DNA of 12,136 nucleotides from Candidatus Cloacimonadota bacterium (GTDB taxonomy: Bacteria; Cloacimonadota; Cloacimonadia; Cloacimonadales; TCS61), in assembly GCA_029932755.1 (NCBI GenBank), contig JAOZPK010000066.1, forward strand, positions 1 to 12,136, read 5' to 3'. Below, one piece after another: positions 1-8,400 of this stretch. The notes under the pieces were generated by a model. It was not told where the DNA came from, made no database searches, and saw only the letters and a program-made list of their open reading frames with translations. The translations under genes and the position numbers were made by a program. Positions within the stretch are counted from its first letter, which is position 1, and every line of letters starts with the position of its first letter.

Positions 1-456
1 AAAGCAGGAATAAGTGAATCTGATATCTCATTTGTTCAAAAAAATGATCCAGTAAGAGTCATTTATAAAAATAAAGAATATGCAGGAAAAATTTCTGGGG
101 TTGGAATTCGTCCAACATCTGGAGGGAACAATTATCCTGTCGAAATCGTTATGAACAATCCAAATAATGAATTGTATCCAGGGATGGTGATCGAAGGACG
201 AATTTTCTCTCAAACATACGAAAATATTTTATATACTTCAATTGAAAATCTACGAGAAAAATATGATAAGAAATTTGTATATATTATTAACTCGGAAAAT
301 AGAGCTAAGATTAAAATTGTAACATTGGGAGAAAAAGTAGAGAACAATATTATAATTACTTCCGGTTTAGAGGTTGGCGATAAACTTGTGATCGATGGCA
401 TAGATAGCCTTTCTGATGGAACACTGGTTGATGCCCGAACAGGATTTAGTGAATAA
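1..456 (+). CDS. RND efflux periplasmic adaptor (membrane fusion protein), 3' part only
   Basis: The reading frame is open from the first base of the window to a TAA stop at 454-456, giving the last 151 residues; the start lies upstream of the window. Adaptors of the HlyD/AcrA family bridge an inner-membrane RND permease and an outer-membrane channel in the periplasm. The visible part fits the beta-barrel and membrane-proximal domains: a YPVEIVMNN strand, the PGM turn (YPGMVIEGRIF), then ENLREKYDKKFVYIINSENR (a conserved VY.V...N.A pattern), and the closing GLEVGDKLVIDGIDSLSDGT segment with its GD..VI.G....DG signature. The lipoyl and hairpin domains and any signal or lipoprotein peptide are out of view. 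An RND permease gene follows on the same strand, the usual adaptor-permease order, so an operon is likely. The family is clear; the transported substrate cannot be told. Confidence 0.9.
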   Translation, partial: KAGISESDISFVQKNDPVRVIYKNKEYAGKISGVGIRPTSGGNNYPVEIVMNNPNNELYPGMVIEGRIFSQTYENILYTSIENLREKYDKKFVYIINSENRAKIKIVTLGEKVENNIIITSGLEVGDKLVIDGIDSLSDGTLVDARTGFSE

Positions 457-458
457 TG

Positions 459-571
459 GAATCCCTCGGCTGTCCCCTTTAATTAAAGGGAGAACAAAGA
501 ATTTATGAAAGAATTTTATCATCTTGTATTTCTTAGTTTCCCTTTTGAGGAAAGGAAACTGCAAGGGATTC
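459..571. repeat. 113-base hairpin-rich repeat, MITE- or REP-like
   Basis: The segment is bounded by an 8-base terminal inverted repeat, GAATCCCT at 459-466 and AGGGATTC at 564-571. Inside it are a perfect 16-base palindrome, CCCTTTAATTAAAGGG (475-490), and a second hairpin with arms AGTTTCC (535-541) and GGAAACT (554-560). It begins two bases after the adaptor stop codon and sits inside the adaptor-permease gap. No open reading frame in it is credible. The architecture suggests a small mobile or dispersed repeat, but only one copy is visible here and no target-site duplication is evident, so mobility is inference. Confidence 0.55.
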
Positions 572-587
572 AAAAAATAAATATAAT
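559..587 (+). promoter_or_regulatory. possible secondary promoter for the RND permease
   Basis: A perfect TATAAT lies at 582-587, about 70 bases before the permease start. The hexamer 17 bases upstream (CTGCAA, 559-564) matches the -35 consensus at only three positions and lies in the right arm of the repeat. The -10 match could easily arise by chance in this AT-rich sequence. If real, the permease could be transcribed separately from the adaptor. Confidence 0.25.
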
Positions 588-647
588 ATAAACTTTCCGA
601 ATCTTTGTATAAGAGAAGCAATAAGAAAGCTTCGGGAAAGAGAAGAA

Positions 648-653
648 AAGGAG
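648..653 (+). promoter_or_regulatory. ribosome binding site that fixes the RND permease start
   Basis: AAGGAG lies five bases before the ATG at 659. It favours that ATG over the in-frame TTG at 605, which has no such site and would add 18 mostly basic residues before the first membrane helix. Confidence 0.85.
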
Positions 654-658
654 AAAAT

Positions 659-3600
659 ATGTCTTTAGCAAAGTTTTCTGTAGAGAATGGTGTTCTTATA
701 AATATGATCATGATCATTGTGTTTATTTTTGGTATTTATACCATGATATATATGCCCAAGGAAGAGACTCCGGCAGTGGATTTTGGAGCCTTCTATATTA
801 TGGTTGGCTACCGTGGAGTATCTCCAGCTGAAATTGAAAAACTGATCATAAAACCAATTGAAGATGGAATTTCTGATCTTGCAGATGTAGATTACATCTC
901 CTCTACAGCTTCGGAAGGGCGAGCCACAATTTATATTCAAATGGATCCTGACGCAGATATTGATGAAGCCTGGAATAACTTGAATACTGAGATGGATAAA
1001 GTGAATGATCTTCCTGCAGATTCAGACGATCCATTTTTACTACAAATGAAAATGCGTGAAGTTAATTCTATATGTCAGGTTGCTTTGGGTGGTGAATTAT
1101 CGGATAATGCTTTACGTGAATTGGCTGATGATTTTAAGGATGAAATCCTGGAACTGGATTATATTTCTAAAGTGACTATAGCAGGAACACGTGACAGGCA
1201 GATCTGGATAGATACAGATATTCATAAACTTACTAAATTTGGGCTTACAATGAACGATCTATCCAATGCAATTACGATGAGAAATATGAATGCTCCGGGC
1301 GGTTCTATAAAAATAGGTTATGCCGATTTTCTGATACGAACATTAGGAGAATTTGATAATATTTATGAGATAAATGATCTCGTTGTAAGTATGGATGCAA
1401 ACAGTGGTGTAGTACGCATAGATAATGTTGCAACTGTTCGTGATACTTTGGAAGAAGCTGAAACAATTGGTAAACTCAATACTCAAAAAGCGGTAAATAT
1501 TCAGGTCTTTAAAAAAGCAGAAGGAAACATAATATCTGTGATGGAAAATGTTCGAAAAAAATCGGCTGAATTTCAAGATCGAATTGATGGTTTATCTGTA
1601 GAAGTGCGTAATGATGGTTCTATAAGAGTTAAGAATAGTATAAGTACACTTGGAAATAATGCTATGATCGGGGTGGTTCTTGTTTTCTTACTTCTTTGGA
1701 TTTTTATTGGGTGGAGAAATGCTTTATTTGCAGCCTGGGGAATCCCATTTACTTTCCTTCTCTCCTTTATTTTAATGCAGCAATTCGATGTAACTATGAA
1801 CAACCTGAGCCTCTTTGGATTGATTCTGGTTTTGGGAATGATAGTCGATGATGCTATAATAGTTATCGAAAATATTCATCGGTACCGGGAAATGGGATAC
1901 GGTCCCAAAGAAGCAGCTATCAGGGGAGCAAGAGAGATCTCCTGGCCGGTAGTTGCTGCAGTAGCTACAACTGTTGCGGCTTTCATGCCGATGTTGATGA
2001 TGCAGGGAATGATGGGTAAATTCATGAAGGTTCTTCCCGTTGTTGTCTCCATGGCTTTGCTGGCATCTCTATTTGAAAGTTTGGTAATTCTTCCTTCACA
2101 CGTTGCCGAACTAGGTGGGAAAAAAAATTATGACAGCAAGAAAAAAGAACATAGATTACATGCATGGCTGGTAAGAAATTACCGCAAAACAGTTAAGAAA
2201 GCTCTAAAACACAGAATTAGAACCGTACTAATATTGGTTGTTGCAATGATCCTTTCTTTAATGGTCATGTTTTCTGGATTAGTTAAATTTCAATTTTTTG
2301 CACGAAGAAGTCCTAGAATCATAGTATTAAATTTGGAAACATCTCCCGGAACATCTTTAGAAAAAACTGATGAGATCGTAACACAAGTTGAGGAATATAT
2401 TCTAAGCATGCCAGAGAAAGAAGATATTGAGGCTATCATAAGCACAATAGGAAAATATTCAGAAAATCATAATGATAAAATCGATACAAAAAATGCAGAA
2501 ATCAAGCTAGATCTGGTTGAACTCGATGATATGAAATTCTCTAATAATCAGATCAAGAACCGCATTAGAAAATATATCATAACCCTGCCGGAATTGTATT
2601 CATTTACCTTTAAAGATGGGGAACATGGTGGTCCGCCCACAGGTGAAGATATCGAGATCAGAATTAAAGGAGATGATCTGAACAGGTTGGAAGAAATTGG
2701 AGAATATATTATATCGGAAATTGAGAAGATCCCGGGTACAACAGATCTGGAAACAAGTTTTGCCGAAGGGAAAAAAGAGATCAGGATAATTCCTAAACAC
2801 GATAAAATGGCTCTTTACGGCTTGAATGTCCGCACAGTATCATCGCTTGTTAGCATTGCATCTTTTGGTGTTCCGATTTCTAAATATCGTGGTTCGGGTA
2901 TGGATGAATATGACATTATTTTGCGTATTCAGAATGACCAGATAGAAGATTTATCCGATTTGGAAAACTTACCGATCAGAACAATGAACGGAGATGTTAT
3001 TGCCCTCAAAGAAGTAGCTGATCTAGAAATTGGAGCAGGTTATGCTGAAATTCAGCATCGTGATAGAAAACGATTAATATCTGTTACTGGATCTGTGACT
3101 ACTTATAAAAATGGTAATGGAACAAAAACCAGAACAGCAGATGAAGTTACAAGTATCTTGCGTGGCAATAAAATTTCAGGAGAAAAGGGAGTTCTTTCAG
3201 GATTCTCGGAACGTTTCCCCGGATATCAGATCGAGTATGGTGGTCAGGCAGAAGAGCAGAGTAAAACCAATAAATCACTCTATTTTGCTTTTGGCGTTTC
3301 ACTGCTTCTGGTTTTCACGATTCTCGCAACACAATTTAAATCTGCTGTACAGCCGCTTATTGTGATGATCACGATTCCATTTGCCTTTATCGGTGTTGTT
3401 TTCGGTTTGCTGGTTACCGGCTTGCCATTCTCTATGATGACGATGATCTCGATTGTTGCACTCGCTGGAGTTGTGGTGAATGACGCTCTGATCTTGGTTG
3501 ATTTTGTAAATCGTGAAAGGGCAAATGGTGTGGATCGTTGGAATTCCCTGATCAATGCAGGATCGATTCGTTTGCGTCCAATACTGATGACTACGATAAC

Positions 3601-3826
3601 TACCATCGCCGGTTTTATGCCGATCATGCTTTCTACTTCCAGCACAACTTCAGATTGGAAACCAATGGCTGTGAGTATTGCTTTCGGATTAGCATTTGCT
3701 ACGATGTTAACTTTGTTAGCAATTCCTGTGATTTATTCTCTAATAGATTCACTTTTTGGTAAAATGGGAATGACACGATTTAAAACCCATCTTAGTTATG
3801 CAGAATGTGTGAAAGAAGAGGATTAA
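659..3826 (+). CDS. RND-type efflux transporter permease (AcrB family)
   Basis: This 1055-residue inner-membrane pump is of normal length for the AcrB/MexB (HAE1-like) family and should export its substrate by proton antiport with the adaptor encoded just upstream. Helix 1 is at about residues 13-33. The first periplasmic loop starts with PKEETPAVDFGAFYI and GYRGVSPAEIEKLIIKPIE, a family hallmark. The helix 4 proton-relay pair is Asp397-Asp398 in GMIVDDAIIVIENIHR, matching AcrB Asp407-Asp408. The second half repeats the fold, with a large periplasmic loop (about 560-870) and helices from about 880 onward, including RLRPILMTTITTIAGFMPIM. At the helix 10 position of AcrB Lys940 there is Asn941 (GVVVNDALILVDF), a variant I associate with other RND subfamilies, so the exact relay may differ. 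No outer-membrane channel gene is in view. Substrate unknown. Confidence 0.95.
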   Translation: MSLAKFSVENGVLINMIMIIVFIFGIYTMIYMPKEETPAVDFGAFYIMVGYRGVSPAEIEKLIIKPIEDGISDLADVDYISSTASEGRATIYIQMDPDADIDEAWNNLNTEMDKVNDLPADSDDPFLLQMKMREVNSICQVALGGELSDNALRELADDFKDEILELDYISKVTIAGTRDRQIWIDTDIHKLTKFGLTMNDLSNAITMRNMNAPGGSIKIGYADFLIRTLGEFDNIYEINDLVVSMDANSGVVRIDNVATVRDTLEEAETIGKLNTQKAVNIQVFKKAEGNIISVMENVRKKSAEFQDRIDGLSVEVRNDGSIRVKNSISTLGNNAMIGVVLVFLLLWIFIGWRNALFAAWGIPFTFLLSFILMQQFDVTMNNLSLFGLILVLGMIVDDAIIVIENIHRYREMGYGPKEAAIRGAREISWPVVAAVATTVAAFMPMLMMQGMMGKFMKVLPVVVSMALLASLFESLVILPSHVAELGGKKNYDSKKKEHRLHAWLVRNYRKTVKKALKHRIRTVLILVVAMILSLMVMFSGLVKFQFFARRSPRIIVLNLETSPGTSLEKTDEIVTQVEEYILSMPEKEDIEAIISTIGKYSENHNDKIDTKNAEIKLDLVELDDMKFSNNQIKNRIRKYIITLPELYSFTFKDGEHGGPPTGEDIEIRIKGDDLNRLEEIGEYIISEIEKIPGTTDLETSFAEGKKEIRIIPKHDKMALYGLNVRTVSSLVSIASFGVPISKYRGSGMDEYDIILRIQNDQIEDLSDLENLPIRTMNGDVIALKEVADLEIGAGYAEIQHRDRKRLISVTGSVTTYKNGNGTKTRTADEVTSILRGNKISGEKGVLSGFSERFPGYQIEYGGQAEEQSKTNKSLYFAFGVSLLLVFTILATQFKSAVQPLIVMITIPFAFIGVVFGLLVTGLPFSMMTMISIVALAGVVVNDALILVDFVNRERANGVDRWNSLINAGSIRLRPILMTTITTIAGFMPIMLSTSSTTSDWKPMAVSIAFGLAFATMLTLLAIPVIYSLIDSLFGKMGMTRFKTHLSYAECVKEED

Positions 3827-3844
3827 GGAGTCGGCTTCCCGATT

Positions 3845-3893
3845 ACCTTCCGAAGGTTGTGATGCTTCTTGCTTTTCTCAACCTTCGGAAGGT
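3845..3893. repeat. perfect 15-base inverted repeat, hairpin 1
   Basis: Left arm ACCTTCCGAAGGTTG (3845-3859) is the exact reverse complement of right arm CAACCTTCGGAAGGT (3879-3893), across a 19-base loop. Each arm is itself almost a palindrome (ACCTTC/GAAGGT around one base), so the segment can fold either as one long stem or as two short ones. The loop contains CTTCTTGCTT, which recurs in hairpin 2. Confidence 0.8.
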
Positions 3894-3913
3894 TAAATAA
3901 TAGAAAAAATATT

Positions 3914-3966
3914 AACCTTGAAAAGGCTTCTCACAAAACTTCTTCTTGCTTAGCCTTTTCAAGGTT
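3914..3966. repeat. perfect 15-base inverted repeat, hairpin 2
   Basis: Left arm AACCTTGAAAAGGCT (3914-3928) pairs perfectly with AGCCTTTTCAAGGTT (3952-3966), across a 23-base loop ending in CTTCTTGCTT, the same ten bases as in the loop of hairpin 1. Both stems also begin with ACCTT. This suggests that the two are related members of one repeat family despite different stem interiors. Confidence 0.8.
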
Positions 3967-4008
3967 TACCTGCCTTTATGGTTTCTTTCAAGTTATCTTC
4001 TTCTTAAA

Positions 4009-4047
4009 CCTTAACACATGATCTACGACATGTGCCAAGATTTAAGG
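4009..4047. repeat. composite inverted repeat, hairpin 3
   Basis: CACATG (4015-4020) and CATGTG (4029-4034) form a six-base stem around an eight-base loop. Flanking CCTTAA (4009-4014) and TTAAGG (4042-4047) extend it after a seven-base bulge on the right side. It is weaker than its neighbours. Confidence 0.55.
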
Positions 4048-4048
4048 A

Positions 4049-4085
4049 AACTTGTCCTAAGCTCGAATGAGTCTTGGGACAAGTT
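4049..4085. repeat. long stem-loop, hairpin 4
   Basis: AACTTGTCCTAAG (4049-4061) pairs with CTTGGGACAAGTT (4073-4085) with one T/G wobble. CTC (4062-4064) and GAG (4069-4071) extend the stem inward, past one unpaired base, to a four-base GAAT loop. As RNA this is about 16 pairs with one bulge. No T tract follows on either strand. Confidence 0.75.
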
Positions 4086-4208
4086 GATTGCACTTCTTCA
4101 TCCAACCCTGTAATTGCTAAATGTAAGATAAATTGAGAGAAGCGAAAGTTAAGCAAGAGAATCTTAGCGATTGATTTATTTCATAAATTCGATGCATAGA
4201 TTGAAGGC

Positions 4209-5315
4209 TTAAACCGGCACAAAAAAATCATTGAATTCAGTTTTGAGTAAACGTTGTAATGATTCAGAACAATTATCTTTAACATAAGCAATAGAAAATG
4301 CTGGATTCTCTCTGTGATCGATCTCCACATAATGAAGAATGTTGCCTAAATATTCTTGGTAAGTCTCATGATCCGGTTCATGTGTATTCACATCAATATC
4401 AGTTCCGTTATATCCCAAAATCCAGCCAAAATGATTCTCTTCTCTTTTAACCCAAATCTCTTTCCAGTCCAGTTTGAAATTCTCGAAGAAAGCATCAAAT
4501 GGATTAAATCCGAAAGCATGAAATGCAAGGTCAGCCAGACCAAAACCGCCGTATCTTAGCGGATTCATCTCAATTGGAACAAGTATATTATTTTCTAACT
4601 TGAATTCTGCATGAATGGGGAAATTAGTAATATTCAAGTGTGTATTCAGCTCTACAAATATTGCATTGAGTCTGTCGTAAAATTTATTGAAAATATCTTT
4701 ATTTGTATAATATAAAACATGGAAATATTTATTTTTTTCTGGTAATGGATGGTGATAAATACACGTGATCTCAGGTTTACCGTTTTCATTGAAATACATA
4801 TCCACAGCATATTCATCACCTTCAACAAATTGTTCGATTATCAATTCATTTTTCGATAGAATACTTTCTGGAAAATAGTGGGAACTTTTCTTTAATTCAT
4901 TACGAATTTCTTTTGTGATTTCAGAGATATTAGTTTCACCTGTCAGCTCTTTTACAGCAGTTCCAAAAAAGCCTTTAGTTGGTTTTACAATATATTTTTT
5001 ATCACTATCAAGTTTGATCTTTTCAAGTCTGTCAATCGTGGTTTTTATGTAATAAAAATCAAGGTACAAATTACTCATCAACTCTCGGAATTTGTATTTA
5101 TCTTTTAATATATTAACTGCATTTGTAAAAACTGAATCTTCAGATCTTTCAAGAATAATCTCGAGTGCACTTTCGGTAGGAGCATATACTTTGTCACCGG
5201 TTTTAATAATTAATTCTGAATCTCTAAAATCTTCTTCCGAGATTATAATTACTTCCGTTGTTGTACGCTTGATAAGCTCTGATATATATCCTTTTCCGGT
5301 GATTATATAATTCAT
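4209..5315 (-). CDS. ATP-grasp domain protein, probable carboxylate-amine ligase
   Basis: A 368-residue cytoplasmic protein with the ATP-grasp fold, in which ATP activates a carboxylate for attack by an amine or similar nucleophile. Residues 1-75 resemble the pre-ATP-grasp domain that often precedes it. ATP-binding elements visible are Lys111 in YIVKPTKGFFGTAV (lysine plus glycine-rich loop) and Glu161 in ELIIEQFVEGDEYAVD (hinge and second lysine/acid region). The metal-binding segment runs from HAEFKLENNILVPIEMN to PLRYGGFG, with Glu237, Glu249 and Asn251. The catalytic residues look intact. The ATG is preceded by GAGGA at a four-base gap (plus-strand TCCTC, 5320-5324). It has no same-strand neighbour, so neither substrate nor pathway can be inferred from context; an amino acid or dipeptide ligase is only one possibility. 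Confidence 0.85.
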   Translation of the reverse strand: MNYIITGKGYISELIKRTTTEVIIISEEDFRDSELIIKTGDKVYAPTESALEIILERSEDSVFTNAVNILKDKYKFRELMSNLYLDFYYIKTTIDRLEKIKLDSDKKYIVKPTKGFFGTAVKELTGETNISEITKEIRNELKKSSHYFPESILSKNELIIEQFVEGDEYAVDMYFNENGKPEITCIYHHPLPEKNKYFHVLYYTNKDIFNKFYDRLNAIFVELNTHLNITNFPIHAEFKLENNILVPIEMNPLRYGGFGLADLAFHAFGFNPFDAFFENFKLDWKEIWVKREENHFGWILGYNGTDIDVNTHEPDHETYQEYLGNILHYVEIDHRENPAFSIAYVKDNCSESLQRLLKTEFNDFFVPV

Positions 5316-5403
5316 AAAATCCTCAAATAAATCTATTTTATTGCTAATTTTCTTAGATAGGTTTTTATGTCAAAAAGAAATAAGCTATATATTAAAAATA
5401 TGG

Positions 5404-5424
5404 AATAATTATTGCATAATTATT
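5404..5424. promoter_or_regulatory. perfect AT-rich dyad between divergent genes
   Basis: AATAATTAT (5404-5412) and ATAATTATT (5416-5424) form a perfect inverted repeat around TGC. It lies in the 146-base divergent gap between the ATP-grasp and peptidase genes, about 40 bases before the peptidase start, and would suit a dimeric regulator. Because nearly all its bases are A or T, chance is a serious alternative. A minus-strand TTGACA (plus-strand TGTCAA, 5368-5373) could be the -35 of the ATP-grasp gene, but no good -10 follows it. Confidence 0.3.
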
Positions 5425-5449
5425 AAGAAAACGGAAATAAATGATATAT

Positions 5450-5455
5450 GGAGGA
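5450..5455 (+). promoter_or_regulatory. ribosome binding site that fixes the peptidase start
   Basis: GGAGGA lies six bases before the ATG at 5462. The upstream in-frame ATG at 5441 lies ahead of this site and would put seven residues before the signal peptide, so 5462 is preferred. Confidence 0.85.
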
Positions 5456-5461
5456 AATTTG

Positions 5462-8400
5462 ATGAAAAAATTGTTTTTTATACTATTATTATGTACAATT
5501 CTAACCACTACTGTTTTTGCCTGGCGAGATAACGAAATGGAAGTTCGAGTATTTTATAATAATGATTTTGAACTTGGAAAATTAATTGATCTGCAACCAG
5601 AAGGAGACATATTTCCCAACGGAGAAGCTCTGATTTATGTTGTACCTTCTGAACTTGAAGCTCTAATTTCTTCAGGTCTAAAATATCAGATTGAGCGTGA
5701 AGATGTAAAAGACTTTGCTGAAAATTTCTGGACTTCAATGGATAATACAAGAGAAGCTTATCATACTTATGCTGAGATTGTAGCTTTGGCTGACAGCCTT
5801 GTTGCAGCTTTTCCAGATATTTGTGAGAAGCACCTTTTTGGAACATCAGTTCAAGGCAGAGAACTTGGTGCACTTAAGATAACTGATAATGTTACACTTA
5901 ATGAAAATGAAGCGGAAGTTATGTTCGACGGTGGTATTCATGGTGATGAGATCGGATGTTCTGAAAATTGCATTCGCTTTGCCCGTGATCTGTGCCGTGA
6001 ATATGGAATTGAACCTAATATCACTGATTTAGTAGATAACCGTGAGATCTGGATTTATTATATGGTCAATCCTGATGGCCGTGTAGCAGATAATCGTTAT
6101 AATGCTAATGGAGTAGATTGTAACCGTGATTCCGGGTATATGTGGGATGGCTGGGGAGGAAGTTCCGGAGTTTATTCTCAACCTGAATCAAAGGCTCTCA
6201 GAGATTGTCATTATAATAGACAATTTGTTGTTCATACAACATATCATAGTGGAACTGAATATATTTCTCATCCCTGGAGTTACCGTTCAGATCAATGTCC
6301 CGATTATGCACATATTAATCAACTTGCAGGTGAATATTCTTCTTCTTCCGGTTATGCTAATATGGAGTATGGTCAGGGTTGTACAGGAATGTATCCTATC
6401 AACGGCAGCACAAAAGATACAAATTATGGAATGATGGGAGCTATCAGCTGGTCGATGGAAATTTCTTATAACAAGCATCCTTCTGTCAGCCAGATCATGA
6501 TGTATTATAACTATAATAAACCAGCTATGCTCAGTATGATCGAACATTCCGGTTATGGTTTAGAAGGTATCGTAACTGATATAAATACAGGTGATCCGGT
6601 TACTGCTGCAGTTTTCGTTAATGATTACTTTCCTACATATACTGATGTAAATGTTGGTGATTATCATAAATATGTTCTTCCCGGAACTTATGATATTACA
6701 GTTATAGCCAATGGCTATGAAACTCAAACGATCATAGGTGTAACAGTTACTTCCAATAGTTCAACAGTAACGGACTTCCAACTTTCACCTCAGGACGGAC
6801 AATTTGTATATAAAATCTGCAGTTCCAGAATTCCGGATAATAACACAGCAGATGAAGGAGATACACCTGGTGTTATAGGGGCTCCCGACAATAGAAATTA
6901 TTCTATTGGAAAAGATGGCTGGATAATTGTAGATATGCAATATCCAATACTTGATGGAGAGGGCAATGATATCATCATATACGAAGGCGATACTTCAGCA
7001 GAAGGTTTCACCTGTTATGCTGGAGAATTCATTGATGGACCTTGGTATTCACTGGGAACAGGAAATGGTACAACTGAATTTGATTTAGCTAATGGTAATT
7101 TGATAGATGCTCAGTTTGTAAAGATAGTTGATGATGGAGATGGTGCTCAAACTGTACCAAATGCCGGTTTCGATTTGGATGCAATTGAAGCAATTGCTGA
7201 AATTACCGGTGTTTACATTGTTTTCATGGGCTATGAATTGGATGAGACGATAGGAAACAATAATGGCTTTATAGATCCAGGTGAAACAATAGATATGCTT
7301 GTAACTATTCGCAATAATGGAAGTCAACTTGCTGAAGATGTAACCGGACTACTTTCGACAACTTCCAGTTTTGTAACTATGAACAACGATGATATTTATT
7401 TTGGTGATCTGGCAGCCGGGCAGGAAGTTTCCGGTATCTTCACTTTCACTGTGGATGTTGCTACTCCAGTAGGAGAGCTTCTCATATTTGATCTGGAGCT
7501 TACAGCCAATGCAGGAACTTATACTACAAACTTTAACATTTCCTGCTTAGTAGGAATTGTCATCGAGGACTTTGAAACCAATAATTTCCAAAGCTTTAAC
7601 TGGCAGTTTGGTGGGAATGCAGACTGGGTTATATCAACAGACTCTTTTGAAGGATCATATAGTGCTAAATCTGGTTCGATCAGCGATAACCAGACTTCTT
7701 CAATATATTTGGAAGTTGACGTTGTGACTGCTGGAGAATTAAGTTTTTATAGAAAGGTATCTTCAGAGAGTGGTTGGGATTTTTTACGCTTCTTTATTGA
7801 TAATAATGAAATGGATTCTTGGAGCGGAACAAGCGACTGGGTAGAAGAAACATATCCTGTAACTACGGGAACTCATACTTATAAATGGGAGTATACTAAA
7901 GATACTTCTGTTAGTAATGGCAGCGATTGTGGTTGGATTGACTACATTGTTTTCCCACCAATTAGTGTTGAACCACCGCTTGATCCACCCGCGAACCTGA
8001 CAGCTGAGATCATTGATTATAATTCTTCTATCATTATTTCATGGGATAATACAACTCGCTCTAAAATAAAAAGTAGAGACTTTATTGGGTACAATATTTA
8101 TAGAGACGGCGATTTCTTAACCTTTACAACGGAAACTTCGTTTGAATCGATAGGTCCTTTCGGTCCGGAAGATTTTTATTTTGAAGTTACAGCAGTTTAT
8201 GACGAAGGAGAATCAGAAGCTGCAGAAATCACAGTTACAATAGTACTGAATCCTCCTTCAAATGTGACTGCGCAATCGCAACCACCAAACGTAATAATTA
8301 CTTGGGATGCACCAGATAGAGGTATTGAGAGCTATAATATATACCGAGATTATGAATTGTTAGAAGAAAATGTAATAGAATCACCATACGAGGATCTGAA

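Larger units (their letters stand above)
3827..4208. other. gene-free convergent intergenic region with stacked hairpins
   Basis: This 382-base gap lies between the 3' ends of the RND permease (plus strand) and the ATP-grasp gene (minus strand). I find no credible coding sequence. Its content is four inverted repeats, listed separately, between about 3845 and 4085. The remaining stretch up to 4208 is unremarkable AT-rich sequence. None of the hairpins is followed by a clear T tract on either strand, so they are not standard intrinsic terminators, though they could still limit read-through or protect mRNA 3' ends. Confidence 0.7.

Noticed and set aside
605..658. A TTG start at 605 for the RND permease
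   Set aside because: It has no ribosome binding site, while AAGGAG sits properly before the ATG at 659, and the added residues do not belong to the family's N terminus.
367..717. A minus-strand frame of 116 codons across the adaptor-permease junction
   Set aside because: It runs over two plus-strand genes and the repeat, has no ribosome binding site that I can see, and its sequence is what a dispersed repeat would yield by chance.
3280..3645. A minus-strand frame of 121 codons inside the RND permease
   Set aside because: It lies wholly within a well-supported gene and has low-complexity composition typical of an antisense shadow frame.
3830..3840. AGTCGGCTT shared between the base of the 3827-4208 gap and the 11172-11180 region
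   Set aside because: A single nine-base match in 12 kb is compatible with chance, and the surrounding sequences do not extend the similarity.
3845..4085. The hairpin cluster as a CRISPR array or a set of intrinsic terminators
   Set aside because: The repeats differ from each other in sequence and spacing, so it is not a CRISPR array, and none has a T tract after the stem.
5441..5461. An ATG at 5441 as the peptidase start
   Set aside because: It would put GGAGGA inside the gene and a seven-residue extension ahead of a normal signal peptide; the ATG at 5462 fits better.
5508..5873. A minus-strand frame of 121 codons inside the peptidase gene
   Set aside because: It is antisense to the signal peptide and early part of a clear gene and resembles no family I know.
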